In this document: positions 1 to 12,362 of the stretch, piece by piece
Numbering within the stretch: the stretch's first letter is position 1
How the letters are laid out: every line of letters begins with the position of its first letter
Assembly: GCA_024336345.1 (NCBI GenBank)
Contig: JANFOG010000008.1
Location: 620,001 to 684,000, forward strand
Origin: Mariannaea sp. PMI_226
Lineage: Eukaryota > Ascomycota > Sordariomycetes > Hypocreales > Nectriaceae
Reading direction: 5' to 3'
Length of the DNA: 64,000 bases
Made by a program: the position numbers and the translations under genes
Notes under the pieces: model-generated
What the model was told of the DNA's origin: nothing
What the model saw: the letters and a program-made list of their open reading frames with translations, nothing else
Databases searched by the model: none

Positions 1-440
1 CTATGTTCTGGTAATAAATAATGGAGGTTTGAAAAGCTGGATATTTTTGTTGTAAGGCCACACAAATGCTGCATCTATTCCTATGCTATCCGTCTATTGG
101 TAATTCTTGATGTAGCTTGTTGGTCAATCCTCGACCCGACGCGCGACTCCATGGTTGGTGGTTCCAGAATACACTGATCAAGATCGTTGCCGCGCCACAG
201 TATTCAATCTCAGCCACAAATGCGAAGACGCCCTTGGAAGGACCAGGTGAGGGGTGCGATATTGATAATTAAACATAAGGCAAAAAAATCTATTGGATGA
301 AGTGATATCTATAGCGGACATGTATCGAGCAACAAACTCTTAAGAAAAGGTATAGTCTAGGATAATGAAGAAGCATGACAGGTTAGGAAATCTAAGATTG
401 AGACGGAAACACAATTTCGCCAACTTGAAGCAAGGCCAGA
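1..440. other. Gene-free left edge
   Basis: No open frame of note and no motif I can support. It lies 3' of the short-chain dehydrogenase gene and probably holds its 3' UTR and terminator region. Confidence 0.5.
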
Positions 441-1551
441 TCAGATAAAAGGCCGGACCTGCTCTTCGCACCACTCCCAAAACTGCTTCGCAGTGTCATT
501 GCCGCCATTCACCTCTCTTTTGGCTGCCTTGGCGACCTCTGGAGATAGCTGCCAGAGTCTGCCCCATGGTGCAACTGTTGGTGTTAAAGGTTAGCAGGTT
601 AATCTTTATCAATGATGCACTTGTAATTCAAAGAACTTACTGAAGGTTCCGCTGTTCTCCAAGGTGATCTTGGGCGAAAGTCCGGAGAAGAGCTCAGTGT
701 AGGCACCAAATACCGGCGGGTGCAGGACGGTGTGTCTCAGAAGGAAACTCGTGATAGAGCCCTGTGTACGCCAGAAATCGGAGTCGAGATTGCCTGGATT
801 CAGTGCCACGGACACCACACCGTCGGACTTGTGGCGAGCGGCGTACTCGGTGGCCTGGAAGTAGTTGCCAATCTTGCTAATGCAGTACTTGTGGTAGGAG
901 GACTTGTCCGTCTTGTAGTCCAAATTGTCCATGAAACCCTTGGGGCTGACACCCTCGACGGCCGAGGATGACACCCAGACCACGCGAACTGTGTTTGGCG
1001 CCGACCTCTTGGCTGTTGATGCCAGTGTGGGCGTCAGGAACTTTGTGAACAGAAATGGGCCAACGCAGTTCACGCCAAGCTGTAGCTCGTAGCCCTGGGC
1101 CGACTTGGAGCCCTGCTCCGGGTATCCAACACCCGCGTTGTTGAAGAGCAGATGAAGATCGCGCTCCTTGCTCAGAAACTCTTGAGCCGATGCACGAATG
1201 GTAGATAGGTCAGAGAGGTCAAGGCGAAGGTAGACCATCTCGCCAAGAGACTTTCCGGAGTCGGCAGCCTTGATGCTCTCAATTGCCTGCAAGGTCTTCT
1301 CCTTTGAGCGGGCGGCGAGATAGACCTTTGCATTTTTGGAGTAGAGAATGCGAGCAGTCTCCTTTCCCACTCCGGTGTTAGACCCGGTGACGATGCAGAC
1401 CTTTATTCATTTGCCGGTTAGTTTCTGATAGTGATGGGTCGGATTGAAGAACCAAAACACTCACCTTTCCTTTCAAGTCTGGGACATCCTTCTCGGTGAA
1501 TTGGGGTCGTCCTGGAAACGATTGTCCAATGAGACTCTTAAGTGTAGCCAT
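441..1551 (-). CDS. Short-chain dehydrogenase/reductase (SDR, WW-oxidoreductase/retinol-dehydrogenase-like)
   Basis: NAD(P)-dependent oxidoreductase predicted to act on a small alcohol or carbonyl substrate that I cannot name. Three exons fit: 1465-1551, 641-1400 and 441-574, with GTGAGT and GTAAGT donors and a CTAAC branch site in the first intron; together they give 326 residues in one frame. The start MATLKSLIGQSF lies just before the Rossmann fold. Visible motifs are the cofactor loop TGSNTGVG (about residues 34-41), the NNAG motif (116-119), a Ser-rich catalytic strand VSSS (about 173) and the YCISK catalytic Tyr/Lys pair (201/205). The last exon supplies a C-terminal tail ending in RPFI. 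It shares strand with an MFS transporter and a GMC oxidoreductase further right, which suggests but does not prove a common pathway. Family certain, substrate unknown. Confidence 0.9.
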
Positions 1552-2660
1552 TGCGGTGTTGGTGGAAATGGATGAGGAGTTAGAGCTATAGTTGGATTAA
1601 AGTGAGTCGAGGAAGAGGTGTTAAAGTGTCGGAAAACTGTCGACTGGATGATTGGTTGTTTTCTGGGTGGTTTGTGATATTCTGTGAAAATACGCCCGAG
1701 TTGGAGCGCATTATATACCAAATCGTCATGCATATTGTGCTTGTGTGAATGGCTGTTGGTGGCAAGGTTGTGTGGTGAATTCCGCGGGATTCGCATCGGA
1801 GTCGATGGCGCCACGGGTTTCGTGCACATTGAGCTGGAACCCGCGGTGGATTTTACCATGACGACAGAGGCTGCAACAAAGGGGATGATTTACACGCGAT
1901 TAATCCAGTAATCTTAAACAAAGGAAACTCCGATCGGAAAGCCGATGAACGTTTTTCTCCTGATCTTCTTTTTCTTCGTTGTGGTCAGTGATTTCCCTCC
2001 ATTGGACAAATAAAGGCGCACCTTCGGCTCCTCGTCACCACGGATTTGATGGTACTGAGACTGATCAGATCACTGGTTGCAATTTTTTGTGACTTATTCG
2101 TCAGACCAAATGAAATCATCCAGTCGGACATTCGTCGCTCGTGTATGGAACAATATCGTCGTGTTATGTGGGAGAAGTGCGCGCCTTGATTTGGTGGGGC
2201 TAGGTGAAATCCGGTGAGTTCAAGTTCAATTGCATCTTACAAGTCTGCTTCTTTATTACTTTACACCCCTATCAAAAGATATCTCATTAGGATAGATACC
2301 TAATCATCGACATACCTACGTACCAAGTACATTTGGGATTCAAATGGTGTCCTCATGCACAAATTACGTGTGCATGGCGTTGGCCTTTCTCTTCATCATT
2401 TTCGTCATTCTGATTGGCCAGAAATGCCGAGAAAGCAGAGTGCAATACTCAATAGCTATTGGCCGAGAACTCCCGTCACAATCTCGCCTCTGCCCTCGTA
2501 GTCGGCCTTTACCAGATGGTGAGTCCAAATGCCCATCGCTGGCATGGTTCAGCAGTTTACCTTGAAGTCCTCTGGGTGGTAATTTGCTTGGTAGAGTATT
2601 CATTCTTGAAAATTGAATCGGTTAAAACCTGCTTCAGCCTCTCTCTCTCTCTCTCGGCCA
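1552..2660. other. Intergenic region between SDR and MFS genes
   Basis: About 1.1 kb holding the 5' flank of the SDR gene and the 3' flank of the MFS gene. A CT dinucleotide run sits near 2637-2655, just past the MFS stop. Short open frames here have no recognisable product. Confidence 0.5.
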
Positions 2661-4097
2661 TCATCGTTTACTCCCTCTTGCTAGTTGCACACAGGTATGC
2701 CAGCATAGAATCACAGCTGCAGCCAACGCCGAAGACACTCCAGTGAATATGACGACGCCGTCATATCTTCCGGCGGCATACTGATGCTCGCTGATCGGCT
2801 TTGATGCTGTCAAAGCCGCACTAATCGGGCTCACCAAGATGTTCCCCACGCCTTGCAGGAAAACATAGATCGCGTATGATGCAAAGACTGTGGAGGGGTC
2901 GTCACTGACTGCTCGCCCCATAGCAACTCGCAAGGTTCCAAAACCAAACCCGAAGAAGCCGTAGATTATGCTGAATGCGATTAACAATCCCATAGACTTG
3001 CCAAGTCCCCACAGCACAAGCACAGATGCCGCTGCAGCAACACAACACACTGTGGCAAGAAGGCTGACAGAAAGCTTCTTATCCGACAGGTACCCCAAGA
3101 CAAACTGACCAACAACTTGAGCGACAGACATGACTGCCAGTAGTAATGCGCCTTGGATGGAAGGGATGCCCAATGCTGACGCGTATGAGGGCAGGAAGAC
3201 GGGGGGGAAGAAGAATCCCAACCCTTGCACAAGAATCGAGAAGCCAAACACCCAAAAAAGCGGCTTTTTTATAAAGTTCCAGTTGGTCTTCGCCAGTGCA
3301 GCTTCTTCAGAAGCAGGCAAGCGACCACGAAACAGTGGGATGAGTGGTCCGGTAAAGACCATGGCAACTGCGCAAGCTCGCAGCGTAGTCCTGTGACCAT
3401 ACGCATCCAGGAGCTCCTGAAGAATGAACGGCATGACAGCACCCGTAGCGCCAGACGCAGCGGAAATAAGGCCAAACGCCATCCCTTTGCGAGCCACCCA
3501 CCACTCATTGATCATGCTGATGATGGGATACGTGAGAGTGACAAACCCGATACCATACAGAAGACCTTGTGTGGCGATGAGACCATTGACTGACGATGCA
3601 AAGGATGCACACAGCAAGCCGAGAATGCACAGGGGCCAACCAAGCCAAATCTGTTGTCGCTGGTACTTGGGGAAGCGTTTGGTCAAGAGAGCCGAGAAGG
3701 GTGCGCCGAGGTAGTAGAGGCCCTGGGCCAGGGTACCAATGAGGGCGATCCTGTCGGCGTCATCTTTGAACTCTTCAATGTTGGAGTAGTAGTTTTGGAA
3801 TACTCCAAAGCTCTGTGGGAATCCTACGCGGTGGGTATGTCAGTCATTTTTTACGTAGCTCACAAGCACACTAAGTTTAGATATGTCGAGAGCAGAAAAC
3901 GTACCCCAGAATAGCGCTTCGAAGACAAAGCCAGCGATGAGGACCGTCCAGGCGTCTCGCCCACGATCGGCAGGCTTCAATTCTTGTGGCAGTCCTCGGT
4001 GGGAGTCGAGCTGTCTGTCAGTAGAGTCGCCGTGCTCGTCAGGTGTGTCGGTTTGCAGCTCAATCGAGACTGCCGGCTGTTGATGCGAAGTACTCAT
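2661..4097 (-). CDS. MFS transporter, monocarboxylate-permease-like
   Basis: Plasma-membrane transporter of the major facilitator superfamily, of the fungal monocarboxylate/riboflavin (MCT/Mch-like) branch; the substrate cannot be read from sequence. Two exons, 3905-4097 and 2661-3823, give 451 residues, normal for the family. The intron has a GTACGT donor and a GCGTAG acceptor, and splicing rebuilds the family's typical first-helix segment FWGFPQSFGVFQNYY. A hydrophilic, acidic N-tail of about 50 residues precedes the first helix, and about twelve hydrophobic segments follow. Helix 4/5 carries the GATGAVMPF stretch common in this branch. The gene is on the same strand as the SDR and GMC oxidoreductase genes, so it could move a substrate or product of those enzymes; that link is inference. 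Confidence 0.88.
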
Positions 4098-5479
4098 GTC
4101 GATGACACTGATCGGGCTAGTACCAACATGTGAGCCTGATAGAGGAGAAGGTAATGACAGGCTGCCAGGAACCAAAAGTCGTGGGGGGTGATCAAGATCT
4201 CGGAAAACAAGGATGTTTGGCCGGCTTTGTACTCGAATCCAGTAGCATTCCAGAATAACCAAAGATGGGACTTTACTTATTATTTACTGAAGAAATTCTA
4301 ATCAAGACTTGAGTTTGCGAGAAAGCCGAGAGAAGCCGCTTTGGAGAGCGAGATCTGATCGCTGTCATTGGCTCCAATTTCCGAGCAGCTACAGCTACAA
4401 TTCGCCGTAACCCATAGGGGACCCGTTATTATCAGAATAAGTTCATCTGACGGCTGTCTATTTCGACTGCAATTTATCTTCATATAGCCTTGATATCCGT
4501 CATAGAGCCAGTGGCCTCTGGTCTCCATGGGTATATTTCACCGTATATGTGAATAGCCAGCAGATATCAAGACATTACTTTTTGTTGAGGCTTGATTATA
4601 GCATATGGAGAAGTCCCTCATGTGGGAAAATATCATGCTTCCTGAGTTCGTATAGAGGATCAGTTGTTGCTCTGAGAACTTGAATCACATACACTATTCC
4701 CTTCCAATAATTTGTCTCTAACTCAGGACCTGGGGAATTCATGGTGCCATGTCATTCAATTTCATAGAAAGCTCGAAAAGGTCAATCAAAAATCCCTCAG
4801 CTGGGACCGGGCGATATCCCTCGTTCACCCCTGTAGGGTATGTGCCACCACATTGAAATGCCATCACTCCATGATTGAATTGCCTGCCTGCAGTTCATGT
4901 GAGACCCAATATCTTATGAAGAAATAAATAGATTCCACGAGCGAGGCAACACTACACATTTTGCGGTATTAAAATCAATCTGCGTGGCATTATTTGGTCC
5001 AACTTGAATCAGAGTACCGCATCACCCAGTGTTCGGCTGCAAGAATGACTGGTTAGTAACTGAACTCTGAGTAGCAATCAAATGGAGGATTCAGGACCAC
5101 CTGAGATTCAGGCCAGACTTTGGGCAATATTTTCATTCGCAAATTGCCGTTTTGGGGGGCTTCATTGAAGAATGAATGCAGCTGAAGGCACCACAAAAAA
5201 TGCATCACTACTCATGCCACGAGATATAATGGATTCAAGCTATATATTACAATGATGAGATCGTATCTTGCCCTAACTAGGGCGATCACAAATACACCCA
5301 AGTCTTGAAAATATTTACGCGAGGTCGAAAGCATCAATCGCTTTTACTCTCCCCAACACAGTCCCTAGTACAAAGGTACAGAAATCGAGTTGTTGTTCAT
5401 CTGGGCAGAACGAAACGTTTGATTGTCATACAAGTATATATGCTAAAAACGTAATAGTCTATGTCTTGAACTTCCTACT
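4098..5479. other. Intergenic region, no gene seen
   Basis: About 1.4 kb of AT-rich sequence between the MFS start and the GMC oxidoreductase stop. Only short, unconvincing frames occur. It should contain the MFS promoter and the 3' UTR of the GMC gene. Confidence 0.5.
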
Positions 5480-7554
5480 CTATTTGGCATCTTCCAGAAT
5501 CATGTGCGCCCCCTTCTCCGCAATGGCATAGATGGTGGCCTGGATGTGCGCACTGATCTGCAGTGGCATCACACTGGCATCGACAACACGCAGGCCCTTC
5601 ACTCCGTACACTCGCAGACGCTCATCGACAACGCCGCCCTTAATGCCGGCTCGGCCGCCCATGCCGCAAGTGCCCACGGGGTGCCAGTCAGTGATGGTGT
5701 TTTGCACGATCCACTCACGGAGACTGTCCTTGTCACCGAGGGTGGCTGCAGAAGGTGACGCCGGGGCCCGGATGATGCTGGCCAGAGGCTCGGTTTTTGA
5801 AATCTTCTCGAGGAAGTGCGCGCACTCCTCCATTATGTCTACGTCCAGGGCACCGTGGGCGCCGCCGTAGTATTGTGGATCGATCTTGGGGTGATCGTCC
5901 ACGGTGGTGGAGTGATCGTCGGTGGCTCCGATGTGGATGGAGCCCACGGAGAAGGGAAACTGCAGGATCTGCAACATGGTCGCGAACTTTTTACCCTCGC
6001 CGCCTGGGAAGAAGTGGTTCCAGTTGCCTAGGTCAAAGATGTACTCAATGTTGCCCAATGTCTTGCGGCCATCCAGGCGCTGCTTCATAATGGTGGTCTT
6101 TTTCGCATCAAAAGCGGTCAAAGCCTCGGCCTTGTCGTGAAGGGTGGCCAGAGCCTCGGTGGTAGCGATGTGGGCGAGGGGCACATAGCAAAGTGAAACA
6201 GGGAGGACGGTCAGGGGACCGGTCTTATCCTTGGCATACTGCTCCCGAGCTGCCGCTGAGAGCTTCTCATCATTTCGGATATCAGTCCGACTGTTGAGAG
6301 AAGGATCAACCTCAAAGATAAAGGCCAGCACTGGAAATCATTATCATGTTAGCACGAACCAGCCACAAAATAACTAGAGGAGAGGGAAGATAGAGGGGAA
6401 GATAAGGTTATAAGGAACAGTCGAGTTGGTGAAAAGACTTACTCAGGTGGTCCTGCAGGTTCTCTCCCACCATTGGGCTGTCCACCTTGACGGGGATGTT
6501 AGCCTTGCTCAGCACATTGGGATTGCCAATGCCGGAGAGCTCTAGGATCTGAGGTGACATGACGCTACCAGCAGACAAGATAACCTCACGGGACACAGAC
6601 ACAACATGCTCCTTGCCCTGGCAGACAAAGCGAACGCCAGTGGCCACACTCTGACCATCTACATCCTGAACGACAATCTCTTGCACCCTGGCATGAGTGA
6701 GAATGTGAAGGTTGGGAGCGCCAGGCGAGCAGTAGTCGATAGCATAGGATCGGCTAGCAGATTTGGGCTCTACTGCGTTCACACAAGTCCAGACACCAAC
6801 GTTTGAGCCTCCAACATGGGCAGGGTTGGTAGGAACGCCGAGGGCATTCAGGGTAGGATGCCAGAAACGATGGGTGGGCGAGTAGTCAGTCGGATAGGAG
6901 ATCTGGATGGGACCCGACTGACCGAACAGGTCCGGGTTGTGAGAGACATCGTGTTCCTGTGCCAGTTCATGACTCGGTGGGTGGAATGTCTCCGATTTCT
7001 TGAAGAATGGTCTAATGAGCGCAAGATGAAAGGTGGTCAGCACTACCTGAGCTGGGCTTGGCTTATCGGGGAACAAGTCCTCTCTCGTCGAAGCAATGAC
7101 AACGAGAATATTACGGTACAGCACCAAAAAAAAACACACGCACTTACAGGAGATCATCCCAACCCCAGCCAGGATTTCCCAAGGCCTCCCATGCATCATA
7201 GTCTTCCCTACTAGCGCGATTCCAGGCCATGTAGTTCAGGGCACTGGTGCCCCCGAGGACCTTGCCTCGCGGCCAGGGCAGTGCACGTCCACCGAGGCCC
7301 GGCTGCGGAACCGTCTCGAGACGCCAATCATGAGGACCGCCCAGCGATCGCGCGTAGTGGCCTGGGATGTCGACATCTTCATCGCCCTCGACAACGCCAC
7401 CGGCCTCGAGCACGCCGACGGTAAAGGATGCATCAGCCGCAGCCAGACGGGACGCGACGGCAAGGCCAGCCGTTCCGCCGCCGATGACAACAAAGTCAAA
7501 GGCACGGCGGCTGAACTCGTCGGCGTCGTTGCTGGTTACTGGAGTGGGCGTCAT
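5480..7554 (-). CDS. GMC-family FAD oxidoreductase (choline/aryl-alcohol/glucose oxidase-like)
   Basis: Flavoenzyme of the glucose-methanol-choline family, oxidising an alcohol with FAD. Three exons, 7148-7554, 6443-7011 and 5480-6330, give 608 residues, typical of the family. The first intron (136 bp) joins DDLL to PFFKKSE, and the second rebuilds the [15 protein letters not shown] core. Visible motifs: [14 protein letters not shown]-binding loop near the N-terminus, [11 protein letters not shown] signature, [15 protein letters not shown] second signature, the catalytic-histidine segment [11 protein letters not shown], and a second active-site His in [14 protein letters not shown] near the C-terminus. 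I chose the start MTPTPV because it sits about 20 residues before the FAD motif; a longer upstream in-frame start at 7689 looks less natural. No clear signal peptide, so probably intracellular. Substrate unknown; the SDR and MFS neighbours on the same strand may share its pathway. Confidence 0.92.
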
Positions 7555-8333
7555 GGCGGAGGTGCGGAAAGGCAATTTCAGTTGACCGGCCGTTTCTATA
7601 GGGCAGCCCTGGTGCCGATTGCTGGAAGACGTATTATTATTATATATATTACAGCGAGAGAGCGGTGCGGGAAGTGCCACGCTTGGCAAAATGATAGCGC
7701 GTGGAGTGCACTGTGCCGTAGCAAATCAAACGGGTTTGCCTCTCAACGACGCCCCGAGGGCTGACCAATCGTGACTTAGCCAGAGGAGCAGAGGAGGGGG
7801 GGACCAGTTGGGTCTCTCGAACGACCACTCGCTCTCTCAACCATTTTTTCGTGCCAGGTACGGTAACTCACTCATGCAGGTCGTCGGGTCTCTGCGGTGA
7901 CTACACACGCAAGGGTCAATTGCCTAGTTCAACTATGGCATGTGCTATGTATGCAACACGTTGGGGACCAACCAGGCCTTGGGTGCGCCCTAGACCTTAC
8001 GATGACAGCTACGGAGAGCGGAGGACTCCATCTTGACAGGGTTTGATAGGGCCACTTTAGAGAAAGAGAAATTGGTCCACGAGGATGTCTTAAACGCACG
8101 TTTTTTTTCTTGTTGGTGCATGCATCTGCATGTGCAAATTATAGTAGCTAATTCATCCTTCGAGCTTGCGCCTTTCCTGGTATACGGCATACCGGCAACC
8201 TGGTAATGAGGACAAGGCTGGGTCAGTGACAGGGATGAGTGACATCAATAGTGTTTTGGTATTTACCTACCCTAAACCCGCGAGTTCTGGTATCCGAGGC
8301 AGAGATTATATGTGGGCTTCTCAGGACGTTGAT

Positions 8334-8378
8334 GAATACATACATACATACACAGTGCATACATACATACATACATAG
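8334..8378. repeat. CATA/TACA tetranucleotide microsatellite
   Basis: Two runs of tandem CATA units broken by a short CACAGTG interruption. Confidence 0.9.
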
Positions 8379-8878
8379 AGGCAGAGATTACATATCTTCT
8401 TATCTAAGACATTTTTATTTATATATCTGTTCTTCTACTTTTGGCTAGTACTCCGTATTCCGTGAGGCAAAGAGGCGAAAAAGAGAAAAGAAAGGAAAGT
8501 GGCGTTATTTGAATCAACAGTGATGACAACCTGTTGAAAGTGCTTACTCCTTATGTCATCGGGGATTAGTTCCAGGAACCGCTTCATTTCTCGCGATATC
8601 CATTGGTGGTAACTTTTGTCCGTACAGTCTTTCTTTTTCAGGAAGGCAACAAAAAAACAAATCAGTTATTATCGTTAGTTCTCTTTCAACCCACTCCGGT
8701 GGTGCTACAATACGTAGTATGTTCTTCTGTTTCTGTATGTATACACGAAGTACAGTACGAGGTAGGTAATCTGAAGGTGCTTGTGAGATTGAGCTTAGAG
8801 ATTGAACCAGCATCTTAGCTCTCAGGCAGAAAGCCGAAATGGAACTTCGACGCCCCACGCCCGGAGCTACATATAAAC

Positions 8879-8903
8879 GGGGGGGGGGGGGGGGGGGGGG
8901 GGG
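8879..8903. repeat. G25 homopolymer (C25 on the minus strand)
   Basis: An uninterrupted run of 25 G on the plus strand in the gene-poor region. Its exact length may be a sequencing or assembly estimate. Confidence 0.9.
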
Positions 8904-10039
8904 CAGCCCCACGACTCGGCAGCCGGCGATGTGGGTAATAGAACAATCATCTCGAGATCGAATTATTGGTAACGTCCCCCCATGCATCTACGCAGGAGAC
9001 TCATTGGCACAATAGCCAATACATTTTTCCACACGCATATTACATCAATTGGAATTATAGGCGTCCATACTAGGATATTCGGCATGTAGGCAAGGATAGT
9101 TCTCTTCTCACCTGAGTTCTCAGGAAGGGGGGTTTCTTCCATGGTTTTCACCGAGGGTAAGGTGTGTGGGAGAGAGACAGAGACGCTGGATTCACAATCT
9201 GCGCATAAATACGGATTGCACAATGTATACCACAATGCGTACAAACAGACAGGGTGATCGACAAGGGTGTTTTGTCCGTGGCGTCTTTAGCCTGCTCAGG
9301 TCAACACCACCGGGTGGTGGACTTGCATCCGCGAAAGATGGCTGAGATGGATGGAATATTAGTGTCGGTACCTTGTGGCTACAGCGTCCACCAGCAAAAA
9401 TTTCGGTCACCACCTAAGGAATGGAGGGAAACGAAGAAGCCGACCCGATTGACCCGAAAACGCCGAAGGGGGACGGACAAAGATGATCATCATCAGGAAA
9501 AAGCCGTTACGTTGCTATCGATAACATGCTTGAGTCAATCGTCAGTGGCTTTTACCTTTTTCTTTGCTTTTTTGTTTCGCCTTTTGATTCATGATAGCTT
9601 CGGATGAGGGACCTCCCGGATGATGCAGGAACTATGCATGCGTAGTAAAACAGTAGAGACACCAAGGATATTCTGTGATGAGACGATGAGACCACTTGAA
9701 ATCTTCAACAAACCCCCCACTGGGACAAAGCAATACTACCACAGCATGCGATCTGTACGGTGAAAGGAGAACGTGAAAGAGAGAAGCTTGCGAATGCTAC
9801 GTAACCACAGGCGATTGATCTTTGCTCCAATCGAACCACCCTGTCCACTCTGTCCACCCTGGACCCTCCTCCTGGGCCAAGCAAAAAGGGCTAGTCCCGT
9901 AGTTTAAGTCCCGAGTTTCGACGAACCAACAAAGGGCCGCCCACCGACGCCCAAGGAGGGACGGCAATAAAAACGCCTAAACTGGGTGTTCAGGGCCGCG
10001 CGTAATACTCACCAACCAACCGACCCAAAAACCAGCACT

Positions 10040-10402
10040 ATGGTATGTCGAACTGTCCCCCCCCGTCATATCCTTCCCTTGCCCCTGGCTAGAAGCTTTC
10101 TTATGCCTTTAACTGGATCGCCTGAAGATGACGGGGGGGTCCTGTCGCAAATAATTTCTTCAATGCAGTAGCGAATCTATTAGTTCATGGGTCGGTATTC
10201 TTTCCTTCTTGTTTTGCCTTGGTTTTCCAATTGTTTGACTACACAGTATTCTCCGCTGAAATTCCCCCCTCCCACCCCCAGAGATGTTGAACGGGACGAG
10301 AAAGAGGGGTGGAGCTTGATACGATTCAAATCCCGAAATCTGGCCCGAAAGGGCCTGAGGATCAGCGGGAGAATTACTTGGCTGGGGAGTAGTCTGATTT
10401 AG
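10040..10402 (+). other. Possible spliced micro-ORF or upstream ORF (52 residues)
   Basis: An ATG at 10040-10042 is followed directly by a perfect GTATGT donor, an arrangement common in fungal genes with tiny first exons. An acceptor at 10244-10246 (TTTGACTACACAG, with a branch-like TTTGAC) would join it to an open frame 10247-10402 beginning MYSPLKFPPPTPRDVE and ending GSSLI. No family is recognised. It could be a small gene, an upstream ORF in a long leader of the gene at 12363, or chance. Confidence 0.2.
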
Positions 10403-12362
10403 TCATAGAGCGAAATGGAGTTGTTTGAAGTGGATATGCGAAGATAAGCAAGGGTCTTCGGGGGTATCATAATTTTTTTTTTGCTGATGGAGCAACTTTA
10501 AGAGGGGACAGAGGGGAAGGGAGAGACGAAAGAGAAGAAAAAAGAAAATAAAATCAAAAAGGCGACGTAGGAAAAAAAAAGAAAAAAAAATTGAGGAAGA
10601 GCGAAAACCCCAGTCTGCAAAAAGCATGGAGCAGTTTGTTCCAGACTTCTTTAACCATGTCAAAAAACGGTTGTCACATCACCTTTGGGTCTCGCTTCTT
10701 CACCACGCCGCACCCATTGTCCTGGGTCAGTCTCACGACCCAGGACGTGATGACAGCCTGCTGCACGCAACCAAAAACCCGTCAAACCCGACAACCCGTT
10801 TACCCGTCAACCCTTTCAAACTGGCCTACCATAGTATGGCGTCGGTGGGCGCGTCAAAAGCCTCAGGGGCAAGCGTATTGTCTGTGGCACAGCGGGCTTT
10901 TTTTGTTGGCTAGGTAAGGACCTAGTCTACTTGCTACTTGCTAACCCCCCCTAGCCGCCTAGATATTTTGCCCTGGCATGATAGGCTAAGCGGTCGCCTC
11001 TTGAAGAGGCACCAAGTGTGAGTTTCCTATTTTGATCCGCTCCATTTGCCGATTTGAGGCAAAAACCATCTCGATCCAGCCTCAGAACGCCTCTGAGATC
11101 CAGTGTGCAACGATACTGTGCCACAGGAAATATGTGAACATGGCATTCCCAACAGCCTGGTTGACAGGTCGCACTCGGTAGCCCGATGAAAACGCCATGC
11201 CCCATCATCCGCCGCCGGTCAGCACTCAGATATATATTATGGATGCAGGCAGTAAGTTGTCATTTAATTTACGCCTGGCGCGGGAAAATCGCTCGTATCG
11301 CATCGACGCACATTGAAGATTTCGGAAAAAGGAAGAAAAGAGAGAAGAACGCGAGCTGGGGACAAGGTTTCTGCCAGACGAGGAGAGCCCAGCTTTGCTT
11401 GTTATCTCACCACCGGTCAATGGCACGACGGCCCATCCTTGGCCTTGCTTAGCATTACTTAGCTCCCCCGCCCAGTCTTACCATCACCGCGGGGGAGAAC
11501 AAGGGGACCTGGGAGCTGGAAGGGCACTCGGAAACGGGCCGCACGACCGCAGCCCCTCTGTCTGTTCTCTCAGCGAGCCCACACCCCCCTAATCTGGCGC
11601 TACCACACACACTACCACACACACTACGACGACGGTGTGTACTGCGACGGTGGCTACGAAGCACGTAGAGTAGGTAGGTACCCTGACAAGGTACGGTGCG
11701 GCACTGCCGTACGGGCTGTGCGTAGCCAGGCCAGAGGGGCCGTAAAACAATGGGCTTTGGGCTGTGTTCGAAGTCCTCAACTGTAAATTGTGAACCCCCG
11801 CGTTAATCCCAAAACAGTTCGCTTGGGAATCCAACTTGGAAAGGAATCAGACCCTTGTCCGCAATCCCTATCTCTCCGTTCTGCAGGTCCAGTGTAAAAC
11901 TCGGCCGCCACAAAAAAAGAAAACAACGCCAACCAGAAATGAACGAGAAACCTCCTACGCAGAAGGGTATGGTCTTATGTACGGTGCGGGAGTGGTCCAA
12001 TGTCCCGCAGTGGGAGCTGAAAGCTTGAGCAGTAATTATGGAATCGCTAATGCCAGGGCTAGAAATCAAACCACCGAGAACTGGTGTTCCATAGTTATTA
12101 TTTTTTTTTTCCTTTCCTTCTCTTCGTTGGCGCAATGATTTCCCCCCCCTGACTATCGTGATCCTTCCTCCCCCTTCCACCCCTCCCCCCCCACGCCCAG
12201 ACCAGCTCCTGTTCGTTCCAGCCATTCGGGATTCTTCAAGTTAACTTAAAGAAAAAGGCTCTGGCTCTACATTCTCTTGTTCGAGATTTCCCTTTCCCTC
12301 TTCTTGTGAGTCCGTGTGTAGGGAAAGCAAAAAGAGAGTTGCCATTCTTTTCGACCATCATC

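Larger units (their letters stand above)
7555..12362. other. Long gene-poor region (4.8 kb) upstream of the GMC gene and the rhodopsin-like gene
   Basis: The GMC gene (minus) and the rhodopsin-like gene (plus) diverge from this stretch. It holds a CATA microsatellite, a G25 run, many C-rich and T-rich tracts and A-runs, and no frame with recognisable protein character. A possible spliced 52-codon micro-ORF near 10040-10402 is listed separately. Such a large promoter region suggests a long 5' UTR or complex control of the gene at 12363. Confidence 0.5.

Noticed and set aside
5532..5870. Plus-strand open frames opposite the GMC oxidoreductase (also 5797-6140 and 6816-7764)
   Set aside because: They are antisense shadows of the GC-rich GMC exons; the minus-strand reading carries all family motifs.
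8556..8987. Minus-strand frame of 143 codons through the G25 run
   Set aside because: It depends on translating the homopolymer as a proline run; the rest has no protein character.
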